From: Polynucleobacter necessarius
GTDB lineage: Bacteria > Pseudomonadota > Gammaproteobacteria > Burkholderiales > Burkholderiaceae
Reading direction: 5' to 3'
Assembly: GCF_900095215.1 (NCBI RefSeq)
Contig: NZ_LT606949.1
Span: forward strand, 1,672,950-1,703,354
DNA: 30,405 bases
In this document: positions 17,704 through 29,447 of the stretch, piece by piece
Layout: each line of letters starts with the position of its first letter
Numbering within the stretch: position 1 is the stretch's first letter
The notes under the pieces: generated by a model
What the model saw: only the letters and a program-made list of their open reading frames with translations
What the model was told of the DNA's origin: nothing
The model's database searches: none
Translations under genes and position numbers: made by a program

Positions 17704-20700
17704 ATGAACTATAGCTTCACCGAACGTAAGCGAGTCCGTAAAAGCTTTGCTAAGCGAGTAAACAACCACCAGGTTCCGTACCTGATCGCAACGCAGCTGG
17801 AATTCTACGCTAAATTTTTACAGGCTGATAAGCCGGCAATGTCTCGTCTTACTGAGGGACTTCAAGCCGCCTTTACATCAGCATTCCCAATTGTGTCTAA
17901 CAACGGCTATGCACGTATGGAATACGTGTCTTACCAGTTATCACAACCACCATTTGACGTAAAAGAATGTCAGCAACGTGGTTACACATACCACTCTGCC
18001 TTACGCGCCAAAGTTCGCTTGATTATTTATGATCGCGAAGCGCCTACGAAGGTTAAAGAGGTAAAAGAGAGTGAAGTCTACATGGGTGAAATTCCACTCA
18101 TGACAGAAAACGGCTCGTTTGTGATCAACGGTACTGAGCGCGTGATCGTTTCTCAGTTGCACCGTTCCCCAGGCGTGTTCTTCGAGCACGATAAGGGCAA
18201 GACACATAGCTCAGGTAAGTTGCTGTTCTCAGCACGCATCATTCCTTACCGTGGTTCATGGCTCGATTTCGAGTTTGATCCAAAAGATATTCTCTATTTC
18301 CGCGTTGACCGTCGTCGTAAGATGCCTGTCACCATTTTGCTTAAGGCAATTGGTTTAAACAACGAACAGATTCTGGCGAACTTCTTTAACTTTGACCATT
18401 TCTCATTGACTGCTAATGGCGGTTCAATGGAATTTGTGCCAGAGCGTTTGCGTGGTCAGTTGGCTAGCTTTGATGTGCTCGACAAGAATGACGTTGTAGT
18501 CATTCAAAAAGACAAGCGTATCAATGCAAAGCATATCTGCGAACTCGAAGCTGCAAAAACAAAAACAATCGCTGTACCAGATGACTATTTAATTGGTCGT
18601 GTAGTTGCGCGCAATATTGTCGATCCAGACTCTGGTGAAATCTTGGCGTACGCTAACGATGAAATCACTGAAGAGTTGTTGGCGACATTGCGCGATGCAG
18701 GTATCAAGCAATTAGAAACCATCTACACCAATGATTTGGATTCTGGCGCGTACATTTCTCAGACATTGCGTACTGACGAAACTGCGGACCAAATGGCTGC
18801 TCGTATCGCCATCTACCGCATGATGCGTCCTGGTGAGCCTCCAACGGAAGATGCTGTTGAGGCTTTGTTCCAACGCTTGTTCTATAGCGAAGATACATAC
18901 GATTTGTCACGCGTTGGCCGCATGAAGGTCAACAGCCGTTTGAACCGTCCAGAAATGGAAGGTCCAATGGTTCTGTCAAACGAAGATATTCTCGACACCA
19001 TTAAGTCCCTCGTAGATTTGCGTGACGGCAAAGGCGAAGTAGACGATATCGATCACTTAGGTAATCGTCGTGTACGTTGCGTTGGTGAGTTGGCTGAAAA
19101 CCAATTCCGTGCTGGTTTATCACGTGTTGGGCGTGCGGTTAAAGAACGTCTCGGCCAAGCCGAAACAGAAAACCTCATGCCGCATGACTTGATTAACAGC
19201 AAGCCAATCTCTTCTGCTATTCGTGAGTTCTTCGGTTCGTCACAGTTGTCCCAGTTTATGGACCAAACCAACCCACTCTCAGAGATCACGCATAAGCGTC
19301 GTATTTCTGCATTGGGACCTGGTGGTTTGACCCGCGAGCGCGCAGGTTTCGAAGTGCGCGACGTGCATCCAACCCACTACGGACGTGTTTGCCCAATCGA
19401 AACTCCAGAAGGGCCAAACATTGGTTTGATCAACTCACTCGCGTTATTTGCGCGTTTGAATGAACATGGCTTCCTTGAGACTCCATACCGTAAGGTTTCC
19501 AATAGCAAGGTAAGCGATGAAGTGGTTTACCTCTCTGCGATTGAAGAAGCAAAGTATGTGATTGCTCAGGCAAACGCAACAATCGACACAAGCGGTAAGT
19601 TAGCTGACGAATTGGTTTCCGCTCGTCAAGCTGGTGAAATCATGATGGTTAGCCCAGAGCGCATCGATTTCATCGACGTTGCTCCTAGCCAGATCGTTTC
19701 TGCTGCTGCTTCACTCGTTCCATTCTTAGAGCACGATGATGCGAACCGTGCGTTGATGGGTGCGAACATGCAGCGTCAAGCAGTTCCTTGCTTGCGCCCA
19801 GATAAGCCATTAGTTGGTACAGGTTTAGAGCGTATTGTTGCGGTTGACTCCGGCACTATTGTATTAGCAGCGCGTGGCGGTATCGTTGATTACGTTGATG
19901 CGAATCGTGTTGTGATTCGTGTGAATGATGATGAAACTGCGGCTGGTGAAGTTGGGGTGGATATTTACAACCTCATCAAGTACACCCGTTCAAATCAAAA
20001 CACCAACATCAACCAACGTCCAATCGTGAAAGTTGGCGATCGCGTAGCCCGCGGCGACGTAGTGGCTGACGGCGCATCTACCGATTTGGGTGAATTGGCA
20101 TTGGGTCAAAACATGACTGTGGCATTTATGCCATGGAACGGTTACAACTTCGAAGATTCCATTTTGATCTCTGAGAAGGTTGTTGCTGACGACCGCTACA
20201 CCTCTATTCATATTGAAGAGTTGTCAGTAGTTGCGCGTGATACCAAGCTTGGTGCAGAAGAAATTACTCGCGACATTTCTAACTTGGCGGAGTCACAACT
20301 CTCCCGTTTGGATGAGAGCGGTATTGTGTACATCGGTGCTGAAGTTGAAGCTGGCGACGTATTGGTTGGCAAGGTAACTCCAAAGGGCGAGACTACTCTC
20401 ACTCCTGAAGAGAAACTCCTTCGTGCGATCTTCGGTGAAAAAGCATCTGACGTTAAAGATACTTCTTTGCGCGTTCCATCAGGAATGATTGGTACCGTTA
20501 TCGATGTTCAAGTCTTTACGCGTGAAGGTATTGAGCGCGATGCACGTGCACAGTCAACCATTCAAGAAGAATTACAGCGCTATCGTTTGGATTTGAATGA
20601 CCAGTTACGTATTGTTGAAGGCGATGCCTTCATGCGTTTAGAAAAACTGTTGATTGGCAAAGTTGCCAACGGCGGCCCTAAGAAATTAGCTAAAGACACC

Positions 20701-21804
20701 AAGATCGACAAGGAATACCTTGCTGATTTGGATAAATACCATTGGTTTGATGTTCGTCCAGCAGATGATGAAGTTGCCTCACAAGTTGAAGCAATCAAAT
20801 CTTCTATCGAAGCGAAACGCAAACAGTTTGATGAGGCTTTTGAAGAGAAGCGCACCAAACTTACCCAGGGCGATGATTTACAGCCTGGCGTAACGAAGAT
20901 GGTTAAGGTGTACTTGGCAGTTAAGCGTCGCTTACAGCCTGGTGACAAGATGGCCGGTCGTCACGGTAACAAGGGTGTGGTTTCTAAAATCGCTCCAGCG
21001 GAAGACATGCCATTTATGGCTGACGGACGCCCTGTTGACATCGTCTTGAACCCATTGGGTGTTCCTTCCCGTATGAACGTTGGTCAGATCTTGGAAACCC
21101 ACCTAGGTTGGGCAGCTCAAGGTATTGGTAAGCGTATCGACGAGATGGTTCGTCAACAAGCTAAACAAGCTGAGTTACGTAAGTTCCTCAAGCAGCTTTA
21201 CAACGAAACAGGCCGCATTGAAGACATCGACAACTTCACTGATGAGCAAATCACAGTGTTGGCTGAGAACCTCCGCCAAGGCTTGCCATTTGCAACCCCA
21301 GTGTTTGACGGTGCTACAGAAGCCGAAATCGGACGCATGCTCGAGTTGGCTTATCCAGAAGAAGTAGCTACTTCTTTGAAGATGACCCCTTCACGTCAGC
21401 AAATGATTTTGTGCGACGGTCGTACTGGCGATCAATTCGAGCGTCCAGTCACTGTTGGCGTAATGCACGTCTTGAAACTCCACCATTTGGTCGACGACAA
21501 GATGCATACTCGTTCAACTGGACCTTACTCTTTAGTAACGCAACAACCATTGGGCGGTAAAGCCCAGTTCGGTGGTCAGCGCTTTGGTGAGATGGAAGTC
21601 TGGGCCCTCGAAGCATACGGTGCTTCATATGTCTTGCAGGAAATGCTGACAGTGAAGTCCGATGACGTCGCAGGCCGTACCAAGGTTTACGAAAACATCG
21701 TCAAGGGCGAGCACACGATTGATGCTGGCATGCCCGAATCCTTCAACGTGCTGGTAAAAGAAATCCGTTCGTTGGGTATTGACATTGACATGGAGCGCAA
21801 CTGA
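17704..21804 (+). CDS. rpoB: RNA polymerase beta subunit
   Basis: The 1366-residue catalytic beta subunit starts [18 protein letters not shown]. The ATG at 17704 is chosen over an in-frame ATG at 17647 because GGAG lies just upstream and the family begins here. Order of landmarks: N-terminal lobes ([27 protein letters not shown]); the rifampicin pocket ([25 protein letters not shown] then ISALGPGG), which carries the sensitive-type Asp, His and Ser at the classical positions; [35 protein letters not shown]; the flap [18 protein letters not shown]; and the C-terminal [19 protein letters not shown]. The product assembles with alpha, beta' and omega in the cytoplasm. The stop lies one base before the rpoC ATG. 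Confidence 0.99.
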   Translation: MNYSFTERKRVRKSFAKRVNNHQVPYLIATQLEFYAKFLQADKPAMSRLTEGLQAAFTSAFPIVSNNGYARMEYVSYQLSQPPFDVKECQQRGYTYHSALRAKVRLIIYDREAPTKVKEVKESEVYMGEIPLMTENGSFVINGTERVIVSQLHRSPGVFFEHDKGKTHSSGKLLFSARIIPYRGSWLDFEFDPKDILYFRVDRRRKMPVTILLKAIGLNNEQILANFFNFDHFSLTANGGSMEFVPERLRGQLASFDVLDKNDVVVIQKDKRINAKHICELEAAKTKTIAVPDDYLIGRVVARNIVDPDSGEILAYANDEITEELLATLRDAGIKQLETIYTNDLDSGAYISQTLRTDETADQMAARIAIYRMMRPGEPPTEDAVEALFQRLFYSEDTYDLSRVGRMKVNSRLNRPEMEGPMVLSNEDILDTIKSLVDLRDGKGEVDDIDHLGNRRVRCVGELAENQFRAGLSRVGRAVKERLGQAETENLMPHDLINSKPISSAIREFFGSSQLSQFMDQTNPLSEITHKRRISALGPGGLTRERAGFEVRDVHPTHYGRVCPIETPEGPNIGLINSLALFARLNEHGFLETPYRKVSNSKVSDEVVYLSAIEEAKYVIAQANATIDTSGKLADELVSARQAGEIMMVSPERIDFIDVAPSQIVSAAASLVPFLEHDDANRALMGANMQRQAVPCLRPDKPLVGTGLERIVAVDSGTIVLAARGGIVDYVDANRVVIRVNDDETAAGEVGVDIYNLIKYTRSNQNTNINQRPIVKVGDRVARGDVVADGASTDLGELALGQNMTVAFMPWNGYNFEDSILISEKVVADDRYTSIHIEELSVVARDTKLGAEEITRDISNLAESQLSRLDESGIVYIGAEVEAGDVLVGKVTPKGETTLTPEEKLLRAIFGEKASDVKDTSLRVPSGMIGTVIDVQVFTREGIERDARAQSTIQEELQRYRLDLNDQLRIVEGDAFMRLEKLLIGKVANGGPKKLAKDTKIDKEYLADLDKYHWFDVRPADDEVASQVEAIKSSIEAKRKQFDEAFEEKRTKLTQGDDLQPGVTKMVKVYLAVKRRLQPGDKMAGRHGNKGVVSKIAPAEDMPFMADGRPVDIVLNPLGVPSRMNVGQILETHLGWAAQGIGKRIDEMVRQQAKQAELRKFLKQLYNETGRIEDIDNFTDEQITVLAENLRQGLPFATPVFDGATEAEIGRMLELAYPEEVATSLKMTPSRQQMILCDGRTGDQFERPVTVGVMHVLKLHHLVDDKMHTRSTGPYSLVTQQPLGGKAQFGGQRFGEMEVWALEAYGASYVLQEMLTVKSDDVAGRTKVYENIVKGEHTIDAGMPESFNVLVKEIRSLGIDIDMERN

Positions 21805-21805
21805 T

Positions 21806-24800
21806 ATGAAAGCATTGCTCGATTTATTTAAGCAAACGCAGGGTGATGAGCAGTTTGATGTAATCAAGATTGGTCTTGCATCCCCTGAGAAAATTCGCTC
21901 ATGGTCTTTTGGTGAAGTGCGCAAACCAGAAACCATCAACTACCGGACTTTTAAGCCCGAGCGTGATGGTTTGTTTTGCGCCAAGATTTTTGGACCAACC
22001 AAAGATTACGAGTGCTTATGCGGTAAGTACAAGCGCTTAAAGTTCCGTGGCGTTATCTGCGAGAAGTGCGGCGTTGAAGTTACTCTCGCTAAGGTACGTC
22101 GTGAGCGCATGGGCCACATTGAGTTGGCAGCCCCTGTAGCGCACATCTGGTTCTTGAAATCATTGCCATCCCGTTTGGGTATGGTTCTCGATATGACATT
22201 GCGTGATATCGAGCGCGTTCTCTACTTTGAAGCATATGTCCTGGTTGATCCTGGCATGACTCCTGAAGGCGCGATGAAGCGCGGTCAAATCATGTCTGAA
22301 GATGAATACATTGCTAAGACTGAAGAGTATGGTGATGGTGCGTTTACCGCCATCATGGGCGCTGAAGGAATTCGTGATCTCTTGCGTTCGATTGATATCG
22401 ATCGTGAAGTAGAGACTATTCGTGCTGACTTGAAAGCCACTGGTAGCGATGCCAAGATCAAGAAATACGCTAAGCGCTTAAAAGTGCTCGAAGCGTTCCA
22501 GACTTCAGGTATCAAGCCTGACTGGATGATCATGGAAGTATTGCCAGTATTGCCACCAGAATTGCGCCCATTGGTGCCATTGGATGGCGGTCGCTTTGCT
22601 ACCTCTGATTTGAATGATCTCTACCGTCGTGTGATCAACCGTAACAACCGTTTGAAGCGTTTGTTAGAGTTGCGTGCACCAGAGATCATCGTTCGCAACG
22701 AAAAACGCATGTTGCAAGAAGCCGTTGACTCATTGCTCGACAACGGTCGTCGCGGTAAGGCTATGACTGGCGCTAATAAGCGTCCTCTCAAGTCCTTGGC
22801 CGAGATGATTAAAGGCAAGAGCGGTCGTTTCCGTCAAAACTTGTTGGGTAAACGCGTTGACTACTCTGGTCGTTCAGTCATCGTGGTTGGCCCTACATTG
22901 AAATTGCATCAGTGCGGCTTACCAAAATTGATGACCTTGGAATTGTTCAAGCCATTCATTTTCAACAAGCTTGAGACTTTGGGAATTGCAACCACGATTA
23001 AGGCTGCGAAGAAAGAAGTTGAAAGTCAGACTCCAATCGTTTGGGACATTCTCGAAGAAGTGATTCGTGAACATCCAATCATGTTGAACCGTGCGCCTAC
23101 ATTGCACCGTCTCGGCATCCAGGCTTTCGAGCCAATGCTGATTGAAGGTAAAGCAATCCAATTGCATCCATTAGTCTGCGCGGCATTTAACGCTGACTTT
23201 GATGGCGACCAAATGGCGGTTCACGTTCCTTTGTCGCTCGAAGCGCAAATGGAAGCGCGTACATTGATGTTAGCTTCGAACAACGTGTTGTTCCCTGCCA
23301 ACGGCGAACCATCCATCGTTCCTTCACAGGACGTGGTGTTGGGTCTGTACTACGCTACACGTGACAAGATCAACGGTAAAGGCGAAGGCATGGTTTTCGC
23401 CAACATTACTGAAGTAGTGCGTGCATATGAAGCAGGTCAAGTTGAATTAGCTTCTCGTGTTGCTGTGCGTATTACTGAGCATGAGATCGTTGACAAAAAA
23501 GCAGAAGGCGATGCGCGTTTTGCTGAGAAGACCAAGATCTATCAAACTTCAGTTGGCCGTGCAATCTTGTCTGAGATTTTGCCTAAAGGCATGTCTTTCG
23601 AGGAAATTAACAAGCCTTTGAAGAAAAAAGAAATCTCACGCTTGATCAACACATCATTCCGTAAGTGCGGTTTGCGTGAAACAGTGATTTTTGCTGACCG
23701 TCTCTTGCAGTCTGGTTTCCGTTTGGCAACCAATGCCGGTATCTCTGTTGCGATTGACGATATGTTGATTCCAACTTCTAAGGACCGCATCATTACTGAG
23801 GCTTCTTCCAAGGTTAAAGAGTATGACAAGCAGTTCATGTCAGGTCTCGTAACCAATCAAGAACGTTATAACAACGTGGTTGATATTTGGGGTGCCGCAG
23901 GCGACCAAGTTGGCAAGGCCATGATGGATGAGTTGTCACACGTTGATGTGCTTGATCGTAACGGCAAATCTGTGCGTCAAGAATCTTTTAACTCCATCTA
24001 TATGATGGCGGATTCTGGGGCGCGTGGATCTGCAGCGCAGATTCGTCAGTTGGCTGGTATGCGTGGTTTGATGGCTAAGCCTGATGGCTCCATTATTGAA
24101 ACCCCAATTACTGCGAACTTCCGCGAAGGTTTGAACGTGTTGCAGTACTTCATTTCAACTCACGGTGCTCGTAAAGGTCTGGCCGATACAGCGTTGAAGA
24201 CAGCAAACTCTGGTTACTTGACTCGTCGTTTGTGCGACGTTACTCAAGATCTCGTGGTGATCGAAGAAGATTGCGGCGCGACTACTGGCGTAACTATGAA
24301 GGCGCTTGTTGAAGGCGGCGAAATTATCGAAGCATTGCGCGATCGTATTTTGGGTCGTGTGTGCATCGGTGACATCGTGCGCCCTGATACACAAGAAGTT
24401 ATCGTTCCTAACGACACATTGCTCGACGAAGATCATGTTGATCAAATCGTGGCATTGGGTATCGATGAGGTTAAAGTTCGCACAGTATTGTCTTGCTTAA
24501 CCCGCTTTGGCTTATGCGCTAAGTGCTACGGACGTGATCTAGGTCGCGGTGGTTTGGTAAACGTTGGTGAGGCAGTGGGTGTTATCGCTGCTCAATCCAT
24601 CGGTGAGCCAGGGACACAGTTGACTATGCGTACTTTCCACATCGGTGGTGCAGCGTCACGTGCTTTGGTTGCAAGCAATATTGAAGCCAAATCGAATGGT
24701 GCTTTGAAGTTCTCCGGCACGATGCGTGTTGTGAAGAACGCGAAGGGTGAGCAAATCGTGATTTCACGTTCTGGCGAAGCCTTGATCGTTGACGAAAATG

Positions 24801-26068
24801 GTCGTGAGCGCGAGCGTCATAAAGTGCCTTACGGCGCAACTCTTTTATTAAAAGAAGATGCGGCTGTTAAGGCTGGTGCAAGCTTGGCAACATGGGATTC
24901 ATTAACACGCCCGATTATTTCTGAGTACGCTGGTATCGCTCGCTTCGATAACGTTGAAGAAGGCGTAACCGTTGCTAAGCAGGTTGACGAAGTTACTGGT
25001 CTTTCCACCTTGGTGGTCATTGACGGTAAGCGCCGCTCTGCAGCAAGCAAAGGCGTTCGCCCAGTGATCAACTTGATTGATGACAAGGGTAACGATGTCA
25101 TGATCGCTGGCACTGATCACCCAGTAAATATTGGCCTCCAAGTGGGCGCTTTGATTACCGTTAAGGATGGTCAGAAGGTCGAAGTTGGTGAAGTGTTGGC
25201 ACGTATTCCAATTGAATCGCAGAAGACTCGCGACATTACCGGTGGTTTGCCACGTGTTGCAGAATTGTTCGAGGCACGTTCACCAAAAGATGCGGCTGTA
25301 TTGGCGAAAGTAACTGGAACAGTTTCCTTCGGTAAAGAAACCAAAGGTAAACAGCGTTTGGTTATTACCGATATGGATGGTGAAGCCAATGAATTCTTGA
25401 TTCCTAAAGAGAAGCAAGTTCTCGTTCATGATGGTCAAGTTGTGAACAAGGGCGAGATGATTGTGGAAGGCCCTGCTGATCTACATGACATCTTGACTCT
25501 CAAAGGTATCGAAGAGTTGGCAATCTACATCGTTGATGAAGTTCAAGACGTTTATCGTCTCCAGGGTGTGAAGATCAATGACAAGCACATTGAAGTCATC
25601 GTGCGTCAGATGCTGCGTCGTGTTCAGGTAACGGATCCAGGCGATACATCCTTCATCACTGGTGAGCAAGTTGAGCGTTCTAAGTTATATGACGCTAACG
25701 ATGCTGTGATCGCCCAAGGTAAGCACCCAGCGCAGTTCGACAACGTATTGCTCGGTATTACCAAGGCATCTTTGTCGACCGACAGCTTCATTTCAGCGGC
25801 TTCTTTCCAAGAAACCACGCGTGTATTGACCGAAGCCGCAATTATGGGCAAGACCGATACACTCCGTGGCCTCAAGGAAAACGTCATTATTGGTCGTCTG
25901 ATCCCTGCTGGTACTGGCTTGTCATACCGCCGTGCACGCAAGGTCAGAGAGCAATTCGAGCGTGATCGCGCTCAAATGATTGCCGCCGAAGAGGAAGCAA
26001 TGGCCAATATGCCTGTAGACATTGAGGCTGAAGTCGTTGCTCCTGCTGGGGAGGCTGATCCGAGCTAA
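21806..26068 (+). CDS. rpoC: RNA polymerase beta' subunit
   Basis: The 1420-residue beta' subunit starts [28 protein letters not shown]. The first zinc site has four cysteines in [20 protein letters not shown] (residues about 70-88). The clamp and rudder region follows, then the catalytic magnesium loop [12 protein letters not shown] near residue 460. The bridge and trigger helices include [22 protein letters not shown] and [13 protein letters not shown]. The second zinc site uses CGATTG and [16 protein letters not shown], with [25 protein letters not shown] after it. The C-terminus ([14 protein letters not shown], then an acidic tail) is normal. The ATG at 21806 is one base after the rpoB stop, so translation is coupled. 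The coding region can be read through without a break. Confidence 0.99.
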   Translation: MKALLDLFKQTQGDEQFDVIKIGLASPEKIRSWSFGEVRKPETINYRTFKPERDGLFCAKIFGPTKDYECLCGKYKRLKFRGVICEKCGVEVTLAKVRRERMGHIELAAPVAHIWFLKSLPSRLGMVLDMTLRDIERVLYFEAYVLVDPGMTPEGAMKRGQIMSEDEYIAKTEEYGDGAFTAIMGAEGIRDLLRSIDIDREVETIRADLKATGSDAKIKKYAKRLKVLEAFQTSGIKPDWMIMEVLPVLPPELRPLVPLDGGRFATSDLNDLYRRVINRNNRLKRLLELRAPEIIVRNEKRMLQEAVDSLLDNGRRGKAMTGANKRPLKSLAEMIKGKSGRFRQNLLGKRVDYSGRSVIVVGPTLKLHQCGLPKLMTLELFKPFIFNKLETLGIATTIKAAKKEVESQTPIVWDILEEVIREHPIMLNRAPTLHRLGIQAFEPMLIEGKAIQLHPLVCAAFNADFDGDQMAVHVPLSLEAQMEARTLMLASNNVLFPANGEPSIVPSQDVVLGLYYATRDKINGKGEGMVFANITEVVRAYEAGQVELASRVAVRITEHEIVDKKAEGDARFAEKTKIYQTSVGRAILSEILPKGMSFEEINKPLKKKEISRLINTSFRKCGLRETVIFADRLLQSGFRLATNAGISVAIDDMLIPTSKDRIITEASSKVKEYDKQFMSGLVTNQERYNNVVDIWGAAGDQVGKAMMDELSHVDVLDRNGKSVRQESFNSIYMMADSGARGSAAQIRQLAGMRGLMAKPDGSIIETPITANFREGLNVLQYFISTHGARKGLADTALKTANSGYLTRRLCDVTQDLVVIEEDCGATTGVTMKALVEGGEIIEALRDRILGRVCIGDIVRPDTQEVIVPNDTLLDEDHVDQIVALGIDEVKVRTVLSCLTRFGLCAKCYGRDLGRGGLVNVGEAVGVIAAQSIGEPGTQLTMRTFHIGGAASRALVASNIEAKSNGALKFSGTMRVVKNAKGEQIVISRSGEALIVDENGRERERHKVPYGATLLLKEDAAVKAGASLATWDSLTRPIISEYAGIARFDNVEEGVTVAKQVDEVTGLSTLVVIDGKRRSAASKGVRPVINLIDDKGNDVMIAGTDHPVNIGLQVGALITVKDGQKVEVGEVLARIPIESQKTRDITGGLPRVAELFEARSPKDAAVLAKVTGTVSFGKETKGKQRLVITDMDGEANEFLIPKEKQVLVHDGQVVNKGEMIVEGPADLHDILTLKGIEELAIYIVDEVQDVYRLQGVKINDKHIEVIVRQMLRRVQVTDPGDTSFITGEQVERSKLYDANDAVIAQGKHPAQFDNVLLGITKASLSTDSFISAASFQETTRVLTEAAIMGKTDTLRGLKENVIIGRLIPAGTGLSYRRARKVREQFERDRAQMIAAEEEAMANMPVDIEAEVVAPAGEADPS

Positions 26069-26078
26069 TTTGGTAATT

Positions 26079-26102
26079 CTGGCCAGAAGTAGCCAGTTTT
26101 TT
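26079..26102 (+). terminator. Probable intrinsic terminator after rpoC
   Basis: CTGGC (26079-26083) pairs with GCCAG (26092-26096) around 8 bases and is followed by six T. The stem is short, so termination may be partial. It stands between the rpoBC genes and the str promoter. Confidence 0.55.
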
Positions 26103-26111
26103 CCTTCGAGG

Positions 26112-26140
26112 TTGACGGAAAAGGCTGGCCAAGCTAGAAT
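26112..26140 (+). promoter_or_regulatory. Promoter of the str operon (rpsL-rpsG-fusA-tuf)
   Basis: TTGACG (26112-26117), exactly 17 bases, then TAGAAT (26135-26140): 5 of 6 in each hexamer. The start would be at about 26147, leaving a leader of about 100 bases before rpsL. The -35 is the same as that of the rRNA promoter. Confidence 0.8.
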
Positions 26141-26245
26141 GCTAAGTTCTACTGATTCAGAAGGGGGGTCTTTTTGACCTAGAAATTCTCTAAGTCATTG
26201 ATTTTCTTGAAGAAAGCAACAAAGAAGTACTAACCGAGCTATTTT

Positions 26246-26626
26246 ATGCCAACAATTAATCAATTATTACGCAAGCCAAGAACAAGGCTTACCGTTAAAA
26301 GCAAGAGCCCTGCGTTGCAAAACAGCCCGCAGCGCCATGGTGTATGTACACGTGTGTACACAACCACTCCTAAAAAGCCTAACTCTGCGCTCCGTAAAGT
26401 AGCCAAAGTTCGCTTAACCAATGGTTTTGAAGTGATTTCATACATTGGTGGTGAAGGACATAACCTCCAGGAACACTCAGTAGTTTTGATCCGCGGCGGT
26501 CGTGTAAAGGATTTGCCAGGTGTGCGTTATCACATCGTTCGCGGTTCTTTGGACTTACAGGGCGTTAAAGATCGTAAGCAAGCCCGTTCTAAATACGGTG
26601 CTAAGCGCGCCAAGAAAGCTGCTTAA
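26246..26626 (+). CDS. rpsL: 30S ribosomal protein S12
   Basis: S12 sits at the decoding centre and controls accuracy. The 126 residues begin [24 protein letters not shown]. The conserved loops [18 protein letters not shown] (the Lys-42/43 region) and [13 protein letters not shown] (the Lys-87/88 region) carry the wild-type residues, so the usual streptomycin-resistance changes are absent. The C-terminus is the usual basic tail ([17 protein letters not shown]). No strong Shine-Dalgarno is seen before the ATG. The gene follows its own promoter by about 105 bases. Confidence 0.99.
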   Translation: MPTINQLLRKPRTRLTVKSKSPALQNSPQRHGVCTRVYTTTPKKPNSALRKVAKVRLTNGFEVISYIGGEGHNLQEHSVVLIRGGRVKDLPGVRYHIVRGSLDLQGVKDRKQARSKYGAKRAKKAA

Positions 26627-26807
26627 TTTTTTAAAGAATTAAGCAGTAGTAGTGTCGCAGTAAGTAATTTGTGTAGCAAGTCATTGTTTGTTAGACTTAC
26701 AAGACAAGTAAGTGGTTGTTCCGTCTAGGAATCTTTCTTGGATAGTAGAACAACTGGAGTGGATGGTTCATGTGAATCATCCCCAACTGAACTATAAGGG
26801 AGTAATG
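26627..26807 (+). promoter_or_regulatory. Structured rpsL-rpsG spacer, candidate S7 autoregulatory site
   Basis: This 181-base gap holds no gene but two clear hairpins. GTTGTTC (26715-26721) pairs with GAACAAC (26748-26754), enclosing a further partly paired region. GGATGGTTC (26761-26769) pairs with GAATCATCC (26774-26782) over 9 positions (one G-U) around a 4-base loop, 15 bases before the AGGGAG ribosome site of rpsG. In E. coli S7 represses the str operon by binding the rpsL-rpsG spacer, so these are candidates for the same control. S7 binding here is inferred. Confidence 0.5.
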
Positions 26808-27278
26808 ATGCCACGTCGTCGTGAAGTTCGCAAGCGGGAAATTTTGCCGGATCCAAAATTCGGTAATGTAGAAGTAGCTAAATTCATGAACGTCCTCATG
26901 TTGGACGGCAAGAAATCGGTTGCAGAGCGTATCGTTTACGGTGCCTTTGATCACATCAAGCAAAAAGCAAACAAAGAACCACTCGAAATTTTTTCAACAG
27001 CCATGGGCAACGTCAAGCCAATGGTTGAGGTAAAGAGCCGTCGTGTTGGTGGCGCCAACTATCAAGTTCCTGTTGAAGTTCGTCCATCACGTCGTTCCGC
27101 TTTGGCAATGCGCTGGTTGCGCGAAGCCGCTAAGAAGCGTGGCGAAAAATCGATGGCTCAACGTTTGGCTAACGAATTATTAGAGGCTGCTGAAGGTCGT
27201 GGCGGCGCAATGAAGAAGCGTGAAGAAGTTCACCGTATGGCAGAAGCTAACAAAGCTTTCTCACATTTCCGCGTCTAA
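26808..27278 (+). CDS. rpsG: 30S ribosomal protein S7
   Basis: S7 nucleates assembly of the 30S head and contacts the E-site tRNA. The ATG at 26808 gives [28 protein letters not shown] and a total of 156 residues, the usual length. An ATG immediately before it (26805) is in frame and would add one Met. AGGGAG lies just upstream. Family marks are [20 protein letters not shown], the beta-hairpin [22 protein letters not shown], and [14 protein letters not shown]. The longer frame upstream to 26712 crosses the hairpin region and is not coding. fusA starts 27 bases after the stop. Confidence 0.99.
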   Translation: MPRRREVRKREILPDPKFGNVEVAKFMNVLMLDGKKSVAERIVYGAFDHIKQKANKEPLEIFSTAMGNVKPMVEVKSRRVGGANYQVPVEVRPSRRSALAMRWLREAAKKRGEKSMAQRLANELLEAAEGRGGAMKKREEVHRMAEANKAFSHFRV

Positions 27279-27305
27279 TCGAATAGTCAAGAAAAGGCAT
27301 AAACA

Positions 27306-29408
27306 GTGGCACGTAAAACCCCCATCGATAAATACCGCAATATTGGTATTTCTGCGCATATTGACGCAGGTAAGACAACAACTACAGAACGCGTTTTGTT
27401 CTACACCGGTGTTAATCACAAAATTGGTGAAGTGCATGACGGTGCAGCGACCATGGACTGGATGGAGCAAGAGCAAGAGCGTGGTATCACGATTACTTCT
27501 GCTGCTACCACCACGTTCTGGAAGGGCATGGCTGGTAATTTCCTAGAACATCGCATCAATATTATTGATACCCCAGGACACGTAGATTTCACTATTGAAG
27601 TTGAGCGTTCAATGCGCGTTTTGGATGGCGCTTGCATGGTTTACTGCGCGGTGGGTGGTGTACAGCCACAATCTGAAACTGTTTGGCGTCAAGCGAATAA
27701 GTATCAAGTTCCACGTTTGGCATTCGTTAACAAGATGGACCGTACAGGCGCGAACTTCTTTAAGGTCTATGACCAAATGAGAACTCGTCTCAAGGCAAAC
27801 CCAATTTTGATTCAAATTCCTATCGGCGCAGAAGAGAATTTCAAAGGCGTTATCGACTTGGTAAAAATGAAGGCCATCATTTGGGATGAGGCTTCACAAG
27901 GAACTAAGTTCACCTACGAAGAGATCCCTGCTGAATTGCAAGCTTCCGCTGAAGAGTGGCGCGAGAAGATGCTCGAGGCTGCTGCGGAGAGTTCAGAAGA
28001 ATTGATGGAAAAATATCTCGGCGGTAAAGGCTTGACCGAAGAAGAAATCAAAAAAGCATTGCGTCAACGTACGATCGCTAATGAAATCGTTCCAATGTTG
28101 TGCGGAACCGCGTTTAAAAACAAAGGCGTTCAGGCGATGTTGGACGCTGTAGTTGAATTGTTGCCATCTCCATTGGACGTTCCACCAGTTCCATGCGAAG
28201 AAGAAGACGGCACACCTACAACACGTAAAGCTTCTGATGATGAGAAATTCTCAGCATTGGCATTTAAGATCATGACTGACCCATTCGTTGGCCAGCTCAT
28301 CTTCTTCCGTGTTTATTCAGGTGTGATGAAGTCTGGCGACACTATCTACAACCCAATTAAGGGTAAGAAAGAGCGTGTTGGCCGTTTGTTGCAAATGCAT
28401 GCGAACGAACGTGAAGAAATTAAAGAAGTATTTGCAGGTGATATTGCTGCTGCTGTTGGTCTGAAAGACGCGACAACTGGCGAAACATTGTGTGATCCAG
28501 ATAGCATCGTGATTTTGGAGCGCATGGTGTTCCCAGAGCCAGTGATCTCTCAAGCTGTTGAGCCTAAGACAAAAGCTGACCAAGAAAAAATGGGTCTTGC
28601 ATTGAATCGTTTGGCTCAAGAAGATCCTTCTTTCCGCGTGAAGACTGATGAAGAATCAGGCCAAACTATTATTTCCGGTATGGGCGAGCTCCATTTGGAA
28701 ATTTTGGTTGACCGTACGAAGCGCGAGTTTGGTGTTGAGGCGACTGTTGGTAAGCCACAAGTTGCCTACCGTGAAACGATTCGTAAGACTTGCGACGAAG
28801 TTGAAGGTAAGTTCGTTAAGCAGTCTGGCGGTCGCGGTCAATACGGTCACGTTGTATTGAAGCTTGAGCCACAAGAGCCAGGTAAAGGTTTTGAATTCGT
28901 TGACGCTATTAAGGGCGGTGTAGTTCCACGTGAATACATCCCTGCGGTAGAAAAAGGAATTATTGAAACATTGAACTCCGGTATCTTGGCTGGTTATCCA
29001 GTGGTTGATATCAAGGCAACCTTGTTCTTCGGTTCATACCATGACGTTGACTCCAATGAAAACGCATTTAAGATGGCGGCTTCAATGGCGTTCAAAGACG
29101 GTATGCGTAGAGCGGCTCCAGTGTTGCTCGAGCCAATGATGGCTGTTGAAGTTGAAACACCAGAAGATTTCATGGGTAACGTAATGGGTGACCTGTCATC
29201 CCGTCGCGGTATTTTGCAAGGTATGGATGACATTTCAGGCGGCGGCAAGATTGTTCGCGCTGAAGTGCCATTGGCAGAGATGTTTGGTTACTCAACTGGC
29301 TTGCGCTCGTTGACCCAAGGGCGTGCTACCTACACCATGGAATTTAAACATTATTCCGAAGCACCGAAGAACGTTGCTGAAGCAGTGATGGCTGCTAAAG
29401 CGAAGTAA
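27306..29408 (+). CDS. fusA: Elongation factor G
   Basis: EF-G drives translocation by GTP hydrolysis and, with RRF, ribosome recycling. The 700 residues start at GTG (27306) with AAAGG upstream. Motifs are [11 protein letters not shown] near residue 17, the switch region [14 protein letters not shown] near 59, DTPGHVDFT near 88 and [10 protein letters not shown] near 142. Domain II contains [13 protein letters not shown], domain [16 protein letters not shown], domain [18 protein letters not shown] and [24 protein letters not shown], and domain [15 protein letters not shown]. The single intact copy lies between rpsG and the second tuf, the standard str order. Confidence 0.99.
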   Translation: MARKTPIDKYRNIGISAHIDAGKTTTTERVLFYTGVNHKIGEVHDGAATMDWMEQEQERGITITSAATTTFWKGMAGNFLEHRINIIDTPGHVDFTIEVERSMRVLDGACMVYCAVGGVQPQSETVWRQANKYQVPRLAFVNKMDRTGANFFKVYDQMRTRLKANPILIQIPIGAEENFKGVIDLVKMKAIIWDEASQGTKFTYEEIPAELQASAEEWREKMLEAAAESSEELMEKYLGGKGLTEEEIKKALRQRTIANEIVPMLCGTAFKNKGVQAMLDAVVELLPSPLDVPPVPCEEEDGTPTTRKASDDEKFSALAFKIMTDPFVGQLIFFRVYSGVMKSGDTIYNPIKGKKERVGRLLQMHANEREEIKEVFAGDIAAAVGLKDATTGETLCDPDSIVILERMVFPEPVISQAVEPKTKADQEKMGLALNRLAQEDPSFRVKTDEESGQTIISGMGELHLEILVDRTKREFGVEATVGKPQVAYRETIRKTCDEVEGKFVKQSGGRGQYGHVVLKLEPQEPGKGFEFVDAIKGGVVPREYIPAVEKGIIETLNSGILAGYPVVDIKATLFFGSYHDVDSNENAFKMAASMAFKDGMRRAAPVLLEPMMAVEVETPEDFMGNVMGDLSSRRGILQGMDDISGGGKIVRAEVPLAEMFGYSTGLRSLTQGRATYTMEFKHYSEAPKNVAEAVMAAKAK

Positions 29409-29447
29409 TTGATCCACATTAATTTTTAATATTGACTAGCTAAAGAG

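Noticed and set aside
18900..26600. Rifampicin or streptomycin resistance changes in rpoB and rpsL
   Set aside because: The rifampicin pocket and the two S12 loops carry the usual sensitive-type residues at the positions I could align.
26712..26807. 32-codon N-terminal extension of S7
   Set aside because: It crosses the two spacer hairpins and gives residues unlike S7; the ATG at 26808 has a proper ribosome site.
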